Source: Millionella massiliensis (lineage in GTDB: Bacteria; Bacteroidota; Bacteroidia; Bacteroidales; Rikenellaceae). Taken from it: 64,000 nt of DNA. The translations under genes and the position numbers were made by a program. The notes under the pieces are model-generated. The model did no database searches. It was not told the origin of the DNA and saw only the letters and a list, made by a program, of their open reading frames with translations. The stretch covers positions 1,162,246-1,226,245 of the forward strand of contig NZ_FNWD01000002.1 in NCBI RefSeq assembly GCF_900104655.1. Reading direction: 5' to 3'. This document shows, piece after piece, positions 38,028-47,654 of the stretch. Position 1 is the first letter of the stretch. The number at the start of each line of letters is the position of its first letter.

Positions 38028-38355
38028 TCGCGGAGCACGCTATCCGAAAACAAAGATAATGGGATTTGCCGATGGCCCGACCTTTTCCGGAGCCGGAATG
38101 TATGAACTTCGGGGTGGAGTGTATGAAATTTCGGCCCTCTGTAGGAGTTCTCCCCACCGGCCGGAGAACGGGCTCCGCCTCTTTCCGCAACACTCCCGCT
38201 CCAGCTCCCCGACACGAAAACCCGCGTCCCCCCGTGCGAAACCCCGTGCGCGATGACGCTGTCGCCGAGACTTTTACCGTCAACCCGCTGTCGGCTCGGA
38301 AACTTTGTCGCGTTCCTCCGCCCTCCTCCACCCCTTTTCTCAACAATCCACAACG

Positions 38356-38390
38356 AAAAAAGGCTTTCACCCATTGGGTAAAAGCCTTTT
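38356..38390 (-). terminator. intrinsic terminator after tRNA-fMet
   Basis: On the minus strand AAAAGGCTTT pairs with AAAGCCTTTT and runs into TTTTT. It lies 10 bases after the tRNA. Confidence 0.85.
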
Positions 38391-38400
38391 CGATTCTTAG

Positions 38401-38473
38401 TAGCGGGGGGAGGACTCGAACCTCCGACCTTTGGGTTATGAGCCCAACGAGCTGCCAACTGCTCCACCCCGCG
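38401..38473 (-). tRNA. initiator tRNA-fMet (CAT)
   Basis: The 73-nt cloverleaf has anticodon loop CTCATAA. Two initiator marks are visible: the first base pair of the acceptor stem is mismatched (C1 with T72), and the anticodon stem ends in three G-C pairs (TTGGG/CCCAA). The T arm is GGAGG-TTCGAGT-CCTCC. CCA is not encoded. It is a single-gene unit with its own promoter and terminator. Confidence 0.93.
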
Positions 38474-38488
38474 ATCTCATTACGGGTG

Positions 38489-38519
38489 CAAAGGTAATGC
38501 TTCCGGCGACAAAAACAAA
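38489..38519 (-). promoter_or_regulatory. tRNA-fMet promoter
   Basis: TTTG, exactly 19 bases, then TACCTTTG (minus strand; plus 38516-38519 and 38489-38496). This is identical in boxes and spacing to the tRNA-Leu promoter. The start is about 10 bases before the tRNA. Confidence 0.8.
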
Positions 38520-38846
38520 CAAATCGACAAAAAAAATTTTTTGCTTCCTATCCGGATTTTTCCGATCATCCCGATAAAACGCCAATTTTCAGACTTATAG
38601 CCCCTTTGCACAGAGCTGGGACTACACTTCGCGCTCTACCCTACAACATGCCGCCCGCCGAGACAAGCCACCCCCGACGCCCTCCATGTGTACCGCTCCT
38701 CACCCCAGGATCCGGGCAATCCCCCCGTTGGGATACGACCGTTTACCGCTACCCCTCCGTCCGCATCCGCCCATTCTCCGTGACGTTCGCCCTCGCGCCC
38801 GGCAGCTCATTTTTACCCCGTGATGCCAGCGTGTCATAATAATTCG

Positions 38847-38854
38847 TATCTTTG
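38847..38854 (+). promoter_or_regulatory. metK promoter (-7 box)
   Basis: TATCTTTG fits the consensus and would start a leader of about 205 nt that includes the SAM-II candidate. Confidence 0.6.
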
Positions 38855-38880
38855 CGCCGTTCGTAAGGACAAACAATCCG

Positions 38881-38936
38881 AACCGTGGAAAGATTTGGTC
38901 GATTGCAACCACGCGAAAAAATGCTAAAGCACACCC
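38881..38936 (+). promoter_or_regulatory. SAM-II riboswitch (candidate) in the metK leader
   Basis: The order and spacing of conserved blocks match the SAM-II aptamer. A P1 stem pairs CGTGG (38884-38888) with CCACG (38909-38913). It closes over a loop with GATTT and ATTGCA. An A-rich linker and GCTAAA (38923-38928) follow, then a tail whose ACC (38933-38935) can pair with GGT (38897-38899) to make the pseudoknot. SAM binding would lower expression of the SAM-making enzyme downstream. About 130 bases separate it from the metK ATG, so the expression platform is not adjacent to the ribosome binding site. Confidence 0.75.
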
Positions 38937-39065
38937 TTCAATCGCAGCCCTCGCGGCCCTACCGTGCGCTTTCACATTGATTCGTTTCCCACCAGGCGGC
39001 GCACCTCTTCCGAAACTTTCCCGACGGCAGAACCCGATTATTCACAGTCAAAAAGCAACACATAC

Positions 39066-40289
39066 ATGGGATACCTGTTCACATCGGAATCCGTGTCGGA
39101 AGGACACCCCGATAAAGTAGCCGACCAGATCTCGGACGCCATTCTCGACGAATTTCTGCGGAACGACCCCGAATCGAAAGTCGCCTGCGAAACCCTCTGC
39201 ACCACCGGTCTGGTGGTAGTCAGCGGCGAAGTGAAATCAAACGCCTACGTCGATATTCAACAAACCGTCCGCGGCGTGATCGAACGCATCGGCTACACCA
39301 ACGCCGACTACATGTTCGAATCGAAATCGTGCGGCGTACTCTCCGCCATCCACGAACAGTCGCCCGACATCAACCAGGGCGTCGAACGGGCCGAAAAAGA
39401 GGAACAAGGCGCCGGCGACCAGGGAATCATGTTCGGCTACGCCTGCCGCGAAACCAAAGAGCTGATGCCCGCCTCGCTGATGCTCTCCCACATCCTACTG
39501 ATGGAGCTGGCCGACATCCGGCGCGAGATTCCGCAGACCGGCGTGATGCCCTACCTGCGTCCCGACGCCAAGTCGCAGGTGACCGTCGAATACGGCGACG
39601 ACCATCGTCCGCAGCGCATCCACACCATCGTCATCTCGACCCAGCACGATCCCGAAGCCACCCAGCAGCAGATCGAAGCCGACGTGCGCAACATCCTGAT
39701 GCCTCGCGTCAAGAAACGGCTCGAAAAACGCGGCAACAAGCTGCTGTTGAGCCTGATCCACGACGACTACATCCTGCACGTCAACCCCACCGGCAAATTC
39801 GTCATCGGCGGACCGCACGGCGACACCGGGCTGACCGGCCGCAAGATCATCGTCGACACCTACGGCGGTCGCGGTGCCCACGGCGGCGGCGCCTTCTCCG
39901 GCAAAGACTCCTCGAAAGTCGACCGCTCGGCCGCCTATGCCGCCCGCCACATCGCCAAAAACATGGTCGCTGCCGGCATTGCCGAAAACGTGCTGGTACA
40001 GGTGGCCTACGCCATCGGCATCGCCCGTCCGGTGAGCGTCTTCGTCGACACCTACGGCACCTCGCACGTCGACCTGACCGACGGCCAGATCGCCGCCAAA
40101 ATCGCCGAACTCTTCGACCTGCGCCCCGCCAAGATCGTGGAACGCTACGGACTGAAGAACCCCATCTTCTCCCCGACAGCCGCCTACGGTCACTTCGGCC
40201 GCGAGCCCTACGTCGAAAACGGCATCCAGTTCTTCAGCTGGGAAAAACTCGACGAAATCGACCGACTCCGCACCGCATTCGGGCTCTAA
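39066..40289 (+). CDS. metK: S-adenosylmethionine synthetase
   Basis: The 407-residue enzyme makes SAM from methionine and ATP. Hallmarks are [19 protein letters not shown] at the start, [12 protein letters not shown] (ATP site) and [18 protein letters not shown] (P-loop-like). I chose the ATG at 39066, which gives the standard N terminus; the open frame extends 34 codons further left without support. The leader holds a SAM-II candidate, so feedback control by the product is expected. A hairpin terminator follows. Confidence 0.96.
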   Translation: MGYLFTSESVSEGHPDKVADQISDAILDEFLRNDPESKVACETLCTTGLVVVSGEVKSNAYVDIQQTVRGVIERIGYTNADYMFESKSCGVLSAIHEQSPDINQGVERAEKEEQGAGDQGIMFGYACRETKELMPASLMLSHILLMELADIRREIPQTGVMPYLRPDAKSQVTVEYGDDHRPQRIHTIVISTQHDPEATQQQIEADVRNILMPRVKKRLEKRGNKLLLSLIHDDYILHVNPTGKFVIGGPHGDTGLTGRKIIVDTYGGRGAHGGGAFSGKDSSKVDRSAAYAARHIAKNMVAAGIAENVLVQVAYAIGIARPVSVFVDTYGTSHVDLTDGQIAAKIAELFDLRPAKIVERYGLKNPIFSPTAAYGHFGREPYVENGIQFFSWEKLDEIDRLRTAFGL

Positions 40290-40333
40290 ACGCCCCGACC
40301 GGGGCAACGCCCGTCACGCTTTTCCCCACCGTC

Positions 40334-40379
40334 ACTCCCGGTTCCGGCGCACACACAGACAGTTGCCGGCACCGGGAGT
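40334..40379 (+). terminator. probable terminator of metK
   Basis: Arms ACTCCCGGTtCCGGC and GCCGGcACCGGGAGT form a stable hairpin. Only a weak T stretch follows (CTCGTTTCG). Confidence 0.6.
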
Positions 40380-40588
40380 CTCGTTTCGTCCCCGCCGCAG
40401 CCAGCGCCCGGAGACCTGAGCTGAAAAATGTGCAATTTTTTTTGCAGCAATATACCATTGAGCGAACATGTCACGTTCTTAATGTGTAAATTCGCAGAAA
40501 CAAACCGGAAAAACAGAATACCTTGCCCGTGAAATAAACATCTACTCACAGCAACCACTTAACAAACAAAAAAGTTAACACAGTAACT

Positions 40589-42097
40589 ATGAGAAAAGGA
40601 TGGATTATCCTGAGCGTGTCGCTCTCGGTAGTGGCAGGCTCGATCGCGGCCTACGGCGTCAGCCGCCTGACCGCAGGGCAGAATCAAACGGCTACCACCG
40701 TCACCTATACCGATCGTCTGGCCGAAAACCACTTCACATCGGCACCCGACGGTTCGACCCAGAATATCCTGCCCGACTTCACCACCGCAGCCGAAAATGG
40801 CGTAGAAGCCGTGGTCAACATCGAAAACCGACAGAAATACACCGTCCGCCAGTACTCCAACCCCTTCGGCGGAGGCGGTTTCGATCCCTTCGAATTCTTC
40901 TTCGGCCCGCAGCAGGGCCAACAGCAGCAGAGCCAGCCCCAGCAGCAGGAACGTCGCTCGGGCGGTTCGGGCGTCATCATCTCGGCAGACGGCTACATCG
41001 TATCGAATAACCACGTGGTCGAAGGCGCCGACGAACTGATCGTCACCCTCCACGACGGAACCACCTACAAAGCAACCCTGGTGGGTACCGACCCCTCGAC
41101 CGACATTGCGCTGCTCAAGATCGACGCAAAAGACCTGAAGACCATGCCGTTCGGCAACTCCGAAGATCTGCGTCTGGGCGAATGGGTACTCGCCATCGGT
41201 AACCCCTACGGACTGACCTCGACCGTCACGGCCGGTATCGTCAGCGCCAAAGGCCGCAGCCTCGGGGTAATGTCCTCGCAGATGGGCATCGAATCCTTCA
41301 TCCAGACCGATGCCGCCGTCAACCCCGGCAACAGCGGCGGTGCGCTGATCACCACCGAAGGCAAACTCATCGGCATCAACACCGTCATCAAATCGCCGAC
41401 CGGTGCCTATGCCGGCTACTCGTTCGCCGTACCCTCGTCCATCGTGCGCAAAGTGGTCACCGACCTGCGTGAATACGGCGTCGTACAACGCGCCATGCTC
41501 GGCATCTCGTTCCAGGCCATCACCCCCGAATGGATCGAACGCTACGGCAAGGAAAAAGGCATCGAAGAGGTCGGTGGCGTCTACATCGCAGAAGTGGCCG
41601 CCGACGGAGCCGCCGAAGCCGCCGGCATCAAAGAGGGCGACGTGCTGACCCAGATCAACGGCGCAGCCATGAACACCACCGCCGACGTACAGGAGACCAT
41701 CGCCAAACTGCGTCCCAACGACAAGATCAAAGTGACCGTCAAACGCGACGGCTCGACCAAGACCTTCGACGTGACCCTGCGCAACCGCGCCGGCAAGACC
41801 GACCTGGTGAAGAAAGACGACGTGAACCTGATGGAAGAACTCGGCGCCACCTTCCGCGAAGTGAGCGACAAACAGAAGAAAGAGCTCCGCATCCGCGGCG
41901 GCATCCAGGTAGTGGAACTCAAATCGGACGGCCTGCTGGCCCGCTCGCGCGTACAGCGCGGCTACATCATCACCGCCATCAACGACACCCCGATCTCGAG
42001 CGTCAGCGACCTGAACCGCATCACCGACAAAGTACAATCCATCGACGGGGTATATCCCGACGGCCGGATCGTCAGCTACCAGGCACTGACCCGATAG
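40589..42097 (+). CDS. DegP/HtrA-type periplasmic serine protease
   Basis: The 502-residue protein has an N-terminal signal or anchor (WIILSVSLSVVAGSIAAYGV), a trypsin-like domain with His142 (SNNHVVEG), Asp172 (STDIALLKI) and Ser249 (NPGNSGGAL), and two PDZ domains. A Gly/Phe and Gln-rich loop lies at about residues 88-122, in the place of the regulatory LA loop. HtrA proteins degrade or refold misfolded envelope proteins. It is monocistronic, with a good terminator behind it and rpoD further on. Confidence 0.94.
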   Translation: MRKGWIILSVSLSVVAGSIAAYGVSRLTAGQNQTATTVTYTDRLAENHFTSAPDGSTQNILPDFTTAAENGVEAVVNIENRQKYTVRQYSNPFGGGGFDPFEFFFGPQQGQQQQSQPQQQERRSGGSGVIISADGYIVSNNHVVEGADELIVTLHDGTTYKATLVGTDPSTDIALLKIDAKDLKTMPFGNSEDLRLGEWVLAIGNPYGLTSTVTAGIVSAKGRSLGVMSSQMGIESFIQTDAAVNPGNSGGALITTEGKLIGINTVIKSPTGAYAGYSFAVPSSIVRKVVTDLREYGVVQRAMLGISFQAITPEWIERYGKEKGIEEVGGVYIAEVAADGAAEAAGIKEGDVLTQINGAAMNTTADVQETIAKLRPNDKIKVTVKRDGSTKTFDVTLRNRAGKTDLVKKDDVNLMEELGATFREVSDKQKKELRIRGGIQVVELKSDGLLARSRVQRGYIITAINDTPISSVSDLNRITDKVQSIDGVYPDGRIVSYQALTR

Positions 42098-42174
42098 CCA
42101 CCACCCCTTCGTCCGTCGGCGGCCGTAACGACCCCGACGGCGAACATCAAAGCCTCTACTCCTTGGCCACCTGT

Positions 42175-42204
42175 ATATCCACATGCGTACAGGTGGCCTC
42201 TTTT
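42175..42204 (+). terminator. intrinsic terminator of the HtrA gene
   Basis: Perfect 11-bp arms GGCCACCTGTA and TACAGGTGGCC, followed by TCTTTT. Confidence 0.85.
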
Positions 42205-42372
42205 GTAAACAGCCTCCTCCGGGACAGGAAGTTCATACCGACGCCACCCCTTGAAAGTTACCCGCAGGGGTCGTTCGGTGCAGGAAAGATTGCCCGGAAC
42301 GGCGCAAACCGACGCAACGCGACGGCCGCGTCTCCCACCCGAGGCACCATCCGTCCGGAGCGCACGCGAAAA

Positions 42373-42380
42373 TAATTTTG
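42373..42380 (+). promoter_or_regulatory. rpoD promoter (-7 box)
   Basis: TAATTTTG matches the consensus and gives a leader of about 83 nt before the rpoD ATG. No clear -33 element is seen. Confidence 0.45.
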
Positions 42381-42469
42381 TAAGAAAATACGATCCGACG
42401 AAACAAAAACGCGAATCGAACGTATATTAAAACGCCTACCATTCCGAAGATACAAATCGTACAGTATAA

Positions 42470-43330
42470 ATGAGACAATTAAAAATTACCAAATCGATCA
42501 CCAATCGCGAAAGCGCCTCGCTGGACAAATACCTGCAAGAGATTGGCCGTGAAGATTTGATAACCGTCGAAGAAGAGGTCGAGCTGGCCCAGCGAATCAA
42601 GAAAGGTGACCAGGCCGCCCTCGAAAAACTCACCAAAGCCAACCTGCGTTTCGTGGTATCCGTGGCCAAGCAGTACCAGAACCAGGGGCTGACCCTCCCC
42701 GACCTGATCAACGAGGGGAACCTGGGGCTGATCAAAGCCGCCGAGAAATTCGACGAAACCCGCGGTTTCAAGTTCATCTCCTACGCCGTGTGGTGGATTC
42801 GCCAGTCGATCCTGCAAGCTCTGGCCGAACAGTCGCGTATCGTCCGGCTGCCGCTCAACCAGGTCGGCTCGCTCAACAAGATCAACAAAGCCTTCGCCCG
42901 CTTCGAACAGGAGAACGAACGCACCCCGTCGCCCGAAGAGCTCGCCACGGTACTCGACCTGCCCAAGGAGAAGGTGGCCGATACGCTCCGTGTATCGGGT
43001 CGCCACGTCTCGGTCGACGCCCCCTTCGCCGAAGGCGAGGACAACAGCCTGCTCGACGTGCTGGTCAACAACGACTCGCCCAACGCCGACCGCAGCCTGA
43101 TCAACGAATCGCTCTCGACCGAAGTTGAACGTGCGCTGGCCACCCTCACCGAACGCGAACGCGACATCGTCAAATACTTCTTCGGCATCGGCACCGCCGA
43201 AATGACCCTTGAAGAGATCGGCGAAAAATTCGGTCTGACCCGCGAGCGCGTCCGTCAGATCAAAGAAAAAGCGATCCGCCGGCTTCGCCACAGCTCGCGC
43301 AGCAAACAACTGAAAACCTACCTTGGTTAG
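42470..43330 (+). CDS. rpoD: primary RNA polymerase sigma factor, short Bacteroidetes form
   Basis: The 286-residue protein has region 1.2 ([16 protein letters not shown]), region 2 with the core-binding and -10 recognition helix ([31 protein letters not shown]), region 3 and region 4 ([22 protein letters not shown]). It lacks the acidic region 1.1 and the large non-conserved domain of E. coli RpoD, as is normal in Bacteroidetes. It should recognise the TTTG/TAnnTTTG promoters seen all over this window. Confidence 0.95.
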   Translation: MRQLKITKSITNRESASLDKYLQEIGREDLITVEEEVELAQRIKKGDQAALEKLTKANLRFVVSVAKQYQNQGLTLPDLINEGNLGLIKAAEKFDETRGFKFISYAVWWIRQSILQALAEQSRIVRLPLNQVGSLNKINKAFARFEQENERTPSPEELATVLDLPKEKVADTLRVSGRHVSVDAPFAEGEDNSLLDVLVNNDSPNADRSLINESLSTEVERALATLTERERDIVKYFFGIGTAEMTLEEIGEKFGLTRERVRQIKEKAIRRLRHSSRSKQLKTYLG

Positions 43331-43356
43331 CATACTTTCCGGCCCCGCCGGACAAC

Positions 43357-43398
43357 AGCCCGTCTTCGATCACCGAAGGCGGGCTATTTGTTTTTTCA
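43357..43398 (+). terminator. intrinsic terminator of rpoD
   Basis: AGCCCGtCTTCG pairs with CGAAGgCGGGCT, followed by a T-rich run ending in TTTTTT. Confidence 0.85.
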
Positions 43399-43724
43399 AG
43401 GGATTGGAAGGTATGAGACAGATGAGTGCGACAGGGAGTTGTGAATTGCGTAAGAGCGAGAGGGGCCTCATGGACGCTCGTCGGGACGGGTGGTCCCGCC
43501 CCTTGGCGCTGGCCGCTCCCCGACCAATGAATGGTTTTGCACAGCCCGGCTCTGGCATCGCGACTGAAAACGACGCGATCTCACTTCACGCGTTTCGGCC
43601 TGCCATACCCTCTCTATCCGACGCGCCCAGTGCCTGCAACGCTTTTCGACGTTCGATTTCCGCGCTGGAAATTGGCAGTTTGATTTTTTTTTTGTAACCT
43701 TGGGACAAATTAGACGTACTGTCC
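43399..43724. other. gene-free stretch before the HU-domain gene
   Basis: No gene is visible. A run of about ten T (near 43683-43695) is followed by TAACCTTG, a possible -7 box about 20 bases before the next ATG. Confidence 0.45.
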
Positions 43725-44933
43725 ATGGATAACAACTTACTGAAACAACTCGTAGCGCAGCACCGCAGGGTCGTCATCCCCGACTTCGGCGCATTCCTCA
43801 AAAAGGAGACACCCGAAGGTGAAGAGCTGGTATTCAGTCCGTTCCTGCGCAAAGACGACGGAGTGGTCACCAACGCCGTCGTCAGTGAATACGGAGTCGA
43901 ACCCGAAGACGCGCAGGCCATGATCTCCGAGTTCGTCATCTATCTCCGCCAAGCCCTCGCCACCTCCGGACAATACCAGATCGATGGCGTGGGGACCCTC
44001 ACCGCCGATGCCAACGGAACCATCTCGCTCAAAAAGATCGAGACTCCCGAGCCCGCCGTCGCCGAACCGGTTCCCGTTGAGCCCGAACCCGTTCCCGAGC
44101 CTGCGCCTCAGCCCGAACCGCAACCCATACCCCAACAGATACAACAGACTCCGGCCGGTTTTCCCCGACCCGCACAGCCGCAAGCTGCCGCGGCCGCCCC
44201 GGGAATAACCCGTCCCCAGTCGATCCAGGTACAGGGACAACCCGCCGTACAGCAGCCCGTGCGTCAGCCGCAACCCGTCGCTACGCCCCCGATGCCCGGT
44301 CAGATGCCTACCCAAACGGCACCCTACCCCGTACGGAACCAACCCGCTCCCGCGGGTTACCAACAACCCGTACCCGGAGGCCAGCCCCCGTTCCCGCGGA
44401 ATCAACCCGTTCCGCCGCAGCCCGTGCGTCGCCAGCCCGTTCCCGGACAGATGCCCCTCCAGCAGGGACAGCCCCTTCGGAACCGCCAGAGCCCCATGCC
44501 GCCCCAGCCCGGACAACCCGCTCGGAACGGACAACCGCCCGTACCCCCCATGCCTCGCCAGACCCCTCCGCCCATGGGAGCCGGCGTACCGCCGCGCGGC
44601 CCCAAAGACCCTGCTCAGGCCCAACGCATGGGGAATCCCAATCGTCCCGCGGGTCCGGCAGGTCCCGGTGCACCCGGCGGACCGGGAGGCCCCAACGGCC
44701 GCCCCGGACGTACTCCGCGTCGTCCCGTTCCGCCCCGTCGCCGTCCGCCCAAAACCAAGACCGACATTTGGCTGATTGTTGCCATCATCGCGGCCCTGAT
44801 CGTTATTGCCATCATGATCTACGGATTCATCAACACCGGCAAGAACGAAATCGACATGGACGCCATCAACGCAGCGATGGAGCCCCTGCAGGACACCACG
44901 ACCGTGATCGACATCGAGCAACCCGAGCCCTAA
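43725..44933 (+). CDS. HU-like domain protein with Pro/Gln-rich linker and C-terminal membrane helix
   Basis: Residues 1-105 of this 402-residue protein (VAQHRRVVIPDFGAFLKK, then a DGVGTL strand) resemble the divergent CCDC81/SPOR-type HU-like domain of Bacteroidetes. About 230 residues rich in Pro, Gln, Gly and Arg follow with no fold. A membrane helix near residues 345-370 (IWLIVAIIAALIVIAIMIYG) and a short tail end the protein. The HU-like domain would face the cytoplasm. DNA binding, peptidoglycan or cell-division linkage are all possible, and none is shown by the sequence. Confidence 0.75.
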   Translation: MDNNLLKQLVAQHRRVVIPDFGAFLKKETPEGEELVFSPFLRKDDGVVTNAVVSEYGVEPEDAQAMISEFVIYLRQALATSGQYQIDGVGTLTADANGTISLKKIETPEPAVAEPVPVEPEPVPEPAPQPEPQPIPQQIQQTPAGFPRPAQPQAAAAAPGITRPQSIQVQGQPAVQQPVRQPQPVATPPMPGQMPTQTAPYPVRNQPAPAGYQQPVPGGQPPFPRNQPVPPQPVRRQPVPGQMPLQQGQPLRNRQSPMPPQPGQPARNGQPPVPPMPRQTPPPMGAGVPPRGPKDPAQAQRMGNPNRPAGPAGPGAPGGPGGPNGRPGRTPRRPVPPRRRPPKTKTDIWLIVAIIAALIVIAIMIYGFINTGKNEIDMDAINAAMEPLQDTTTVIDIEQPEP

Positions 44934-45000
44934 CCAACGATCCGAGGCGGCCGCCATTCGGCCGAACCGGTGCGCAGGCACCGAACCGCATATCCGACAA

Positions 45001-45030
45001 AAGGGTGGAACTTGCTCCGCCCTTTTTGTT
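45001..45030 (+). terminator. intrinsic terminator of the HU-domain gene
   Basis: AAGGGTGG pairs with CCGCCCTT (one wobble) and is followed by TTTTTG. Confidence 0.75.
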
Positions 45031-45093
45031 TATCGACCCACCATTCGCCCCCCACGAAGCCACCACAGCCCCCCAACCCAGGCTGACCCCACG

Positions 45094-46662
45094 ATGAAAA
45101 AGCACCTCATAACGCTCCTGCTGGCCCTTGTACCGCTACTGGCTCAGAGCCAAAGCCAGAACCCGATTCGAAACACCGGGATTGACATTCGCACCCTCAG
45201 TTTCGACGATCGCACCCCCCACGATCACAGCGTATCGCTCGCCCCGTACACCCTTTATCCCGACGGGATTGTCGGCCAGGCTCTGGACTTCAGCTCCGCA
45301 GCCCCCAACCGTCAACCGATCACCCTCGACTCGATGACCTTCACCCTCAACGGCAAACAGGTGTACAGCATCGCATTGTGGGTACGCGTTCCCAGCGGCG
45401 AAAAGGCGAGTGAAAACGGGAACGTTATCGCCACGAATGTCAACAAAGAGACCCAGGCCGGCGGATTCACCATCGGCGCCGCAGCCAACGGTTCGTGGTA
45501 CGCCGGCTTCACCGACGACAACGGCAGCAGCCTGTGGTACGAGCCGACCCATGCCCGACAACCGATCGACGACGGTCGATGGCACCTGCTGGCCCTGACC
45601 TACAACGGCCGTATGGGCAAAGCTTGGCTCTACTACGACGGCCGCAACGTGGCCATCTACAACCTCCGCGAAATGGCCGGTTTCAACGGTCGCGGCAAGA
45701 TCCGGATCGGAGGCGCCGACAGCACCGAATGGAATGCCTTCAACGGCCAGATCGACGAATTTTCGCTCTACGAACAGCAACTCTCGCCCGAAGCGATCTT
45801 CCGCATCTACTCCTCATACTACACCCTGGCCCGGTGGGAACAGCTACCCGAGCGATGCGACAAGTTGCGCCTGATGGGCTTCAACATCTGGCACGGCGGG
45901 AATGAGACCGGCTCCGAAGCAGGTCCGCGACGGGTGGCCGAGATCATCCGGGACTCGGGCGCTGACATCGTCGGCCTGATCGAAACCTACGGATCCGGAG
46001 CCAAAATTGCCGACCAGCTCGGCTACTGCCTCTACCTCCACAGCTCGAACCTCTCGATCCTGAGCAAATACCCGATCGTCGAACCGGTTGACTTTTTCCA
46101 ACCGTTCAACTGTTCGGCCGCAAAGATCCGCGTCAGCCGTTCACAGACCATCAACTACATCAACCTTTGGCTCCACTACCTGCCCGACACCCGGCAGCAG
46201 CTCAAGGACCGGATGAGCGTCGATTCGATTGTAGCCAGCGAATGGACCACCCGTGCCGCCGAGCTGGAGAAAATACTGCGCGAGGCCAGCGATGCCGGTT
46301 TCATCAACGGGTCGGTACCAACCTTCGTATCGGGAGACTTCAACATCGACTCCCACCTCGACTGGATCGAAGCCACGCGCGACGAACACGAAGGATACGT
46401 GATTCCGTGGCCCACCAGCCTGCTGATGGATCAGGCCGGATTCACCGACTCTTACCGCAAGCTGTACCCCGATCCGAAGACCTACCCCTGCAAGACCTGG
46501 TCGCCGGCCTACAAGCCCGAAGAGAACGGATTTTACTACCGCATCGACTTCATCTACTACAAAGGAACCGGCGTAGAACCCGTCGATTCGAAGATGATCG
46601 ATACCCATCCGGTTCGTTTCCCGTCGGACCACGCAGCCGTGATTACCGAATTCAAGCTGTAA
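45094..46662 (+). CDS. LamG-like domain fused to endonuclease/exonuclease/phosphatase domain, secreted
   Basis: The 522-residue protein has a signal peptide (LITLLLALVPLLAQS). Residues about 25-240 form a LamG/concanavalin-like domain (IALWVRVPSG, DDGRWHLLALTYNGRMGKAWLYYDG in two pieces, GQIDEFSLYEQQLSPEAI). Residues 255-522 form an EEP domain with LRLMGFNIWHGG, VGLIETYG, PTFVSGDFNIDSH and PSDHAAVITEF, which holds the metal and catalytic residues. The family covers phosphodiesterases, sphingomyelinases and nucleases. A sugar-binding-like module in front suggests a glycan- or lipid-linked substrate, which is inference. Confidence 0.87.
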   Translation: MKKHLITLLLALVPLLAQSQSQNPIRNTGIDIRTLSFDDRTPHDHSVSLAPYTLYPDGIVGQALDFSSAAPNRQPITLDSMTFTLNGKQVYSIALWVRVPSGEKASENGNVIATNVNKETQAGGFTIGAAANGSWYAGFTDDNGSSLWYEPTHARQPIDDGRWHLLALTYNGRMGKAWLYYDGRNVAIYNLREMAGFNGRGKIRIGGADSTEWNAFNGQIDEFSLYEQQLSPEAIFRIYSSYYTLARWEQLPERCDKLRLMGFNIWHGGNETGSEAGPRRVAEIIRDSGADIVGLIETYGSGAKIADQLGYCLYLHSSNLSILSKYPIVEPVDFFQPFNCSAAKIRVSRSQTINYINLWLHYLPDTRQQLKDRMSVDSIVASEWTTRAAELEKILREASDAGFINGSVPTFVSGDFNIDSHLDWIEATRDEHEGYVIPWPTSLLMDQAGFTDSYRKLYPDPKTYPCKTWSPAYKPEENGFYYRIDFIYYKGTGVEPVDSKMIDTHPVRFPSDHAAVITEFKL

Positions 46663-46687
46663 GCCGCGCAATTATCCTCATAGCGAG

Positions 46688-46731
46688 AGCGCCCGTGAAC
46701 TGTTCATATGAACAGTTCACGGGCGCTTTGC
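46688..46731 (+). terminator. perfect 40-bp palindrome, probable terminator
   Basis: The arm AGCGCCCGTGAACTGTTCAT (46688-46707) is followed directly by its exact reverse complement (46708-46727) and then TTTG. It lies 25 bases after the EEP gene. The lack of a loop is unusual for a terminator. Confidence 0.65.
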
Positions 46732-47051
46732 ATGAAAGGTTACAGACTCGACTATTCGGACGGGAAACGAACTCCGTACCGCTTCGGGGAACAACAGGGA
46801 GAGCCGTCAGAAGTAGTAGGGCGCAGAATCAGAAAGGTATAGAGCAGCGACTCCCCGTAACAGAAACGGGAAACAGGGAGCCTGGCATTGGAAATAAAGA
46901 CTGGGCACTAAAAACTGAAAACAGGGGACTAAAGTACTGTATCAAATCCTCGTTTACGTCCTTCTCACCTTCGATCCGGCCGCCCCGCGCGATACGCCCC
47001 AACTGCCAACACGTCCTTACCGCCGCGATACGTCCGACCGTCCGACGACAG
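46732..47051. other. gene-free stretch
   Basis: No gene is visible. The middle (about 46855-46935) is purine-rich with GGGAAAC- and AACTGAAAAC-like words repeated loosely. I cannot define a repeat unit. Confidence 0.4.
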
Positions 47052-47474
47052 TTATTTCTCCCGTCCCAGCCGCCAGGTGACAAAACCGGTCGAGGTATTG
47101 GCCAGCACCAGCGAATCGGCATCGAGTTTGACGATTTTCAGCGTATCCTCGCTTTCGCACGTCACACCGTTACCGATGCTGACAGTGGAGAGCACCAGCA
47201 GATCGGACGAAGGTTGTTTCCAGCTGTTGATTTGTAGCGTAGCCATCCCGATGGACGTAGCGGTGCCGTCGGCATTAAGTTGCATGCCCTGTTCGGCGTC
47301 CTGGGCAATCGGAATAGGCTCGACCCAGGTTCCGGCAATTTCGGCTGACGCGGTCGACGAGGCGGTGGCTCTTTCGCCCGCGTTCTGTCCGGCGGGTTGC
47401 GAGCCGCACGCTACGAGGGCAGATGCCGACAGAGCAAGAGCCCATACGGCGATCGATTTGTGGTTCTTTTGCAT
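47052..47474 (-). CDS. lipocalin-like lipoprotein
   Basis: The 140-residue protein has a signal and lipobox (SALVACG), a Ser/Thr/Ala-rich spacer, then AGTWVEPIPIAQDAEQGMQL, ATLQINSWKQ and EDTLKIVKLDADSLVL. This pattern fits the small lipocalin-like domains common in Bacteroidetes lipoproteins. No ligand can be named. A -7 box TATATTTG (minus, plus 47515-47522) lies 40 bases before the start. It is a single gene. Confidence 0.75.
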   Translation of the reverse strand: MQKNHKSIAVWALALSASALVACGSQPAGQNAGERATASSTASAEIAGTWVEPIPIAQDAEQGMQLNADGTATSIGMATLQINSWKQPSSDLLVLSTVSIGNGVTCESEDTLKIVKLDADSLVLANTSTGFVTWRLGREK

Positions 47475-47654
47475 AAAGAGTGGGTTTGTGACCTTGCGGT
47501 CGGGTTAGACAGAGCAAATATAAGTCACAAAACGACACGATCCACCCCGAAACCCCAATAAAATATAGGGGTACGAGAAAAAAACAGGGATGTTCCCGCA
47601 TGAAAAATCACACAGGAACACCCCTCGGTATCCGTTTCCCTACAGCCAGGGGAA

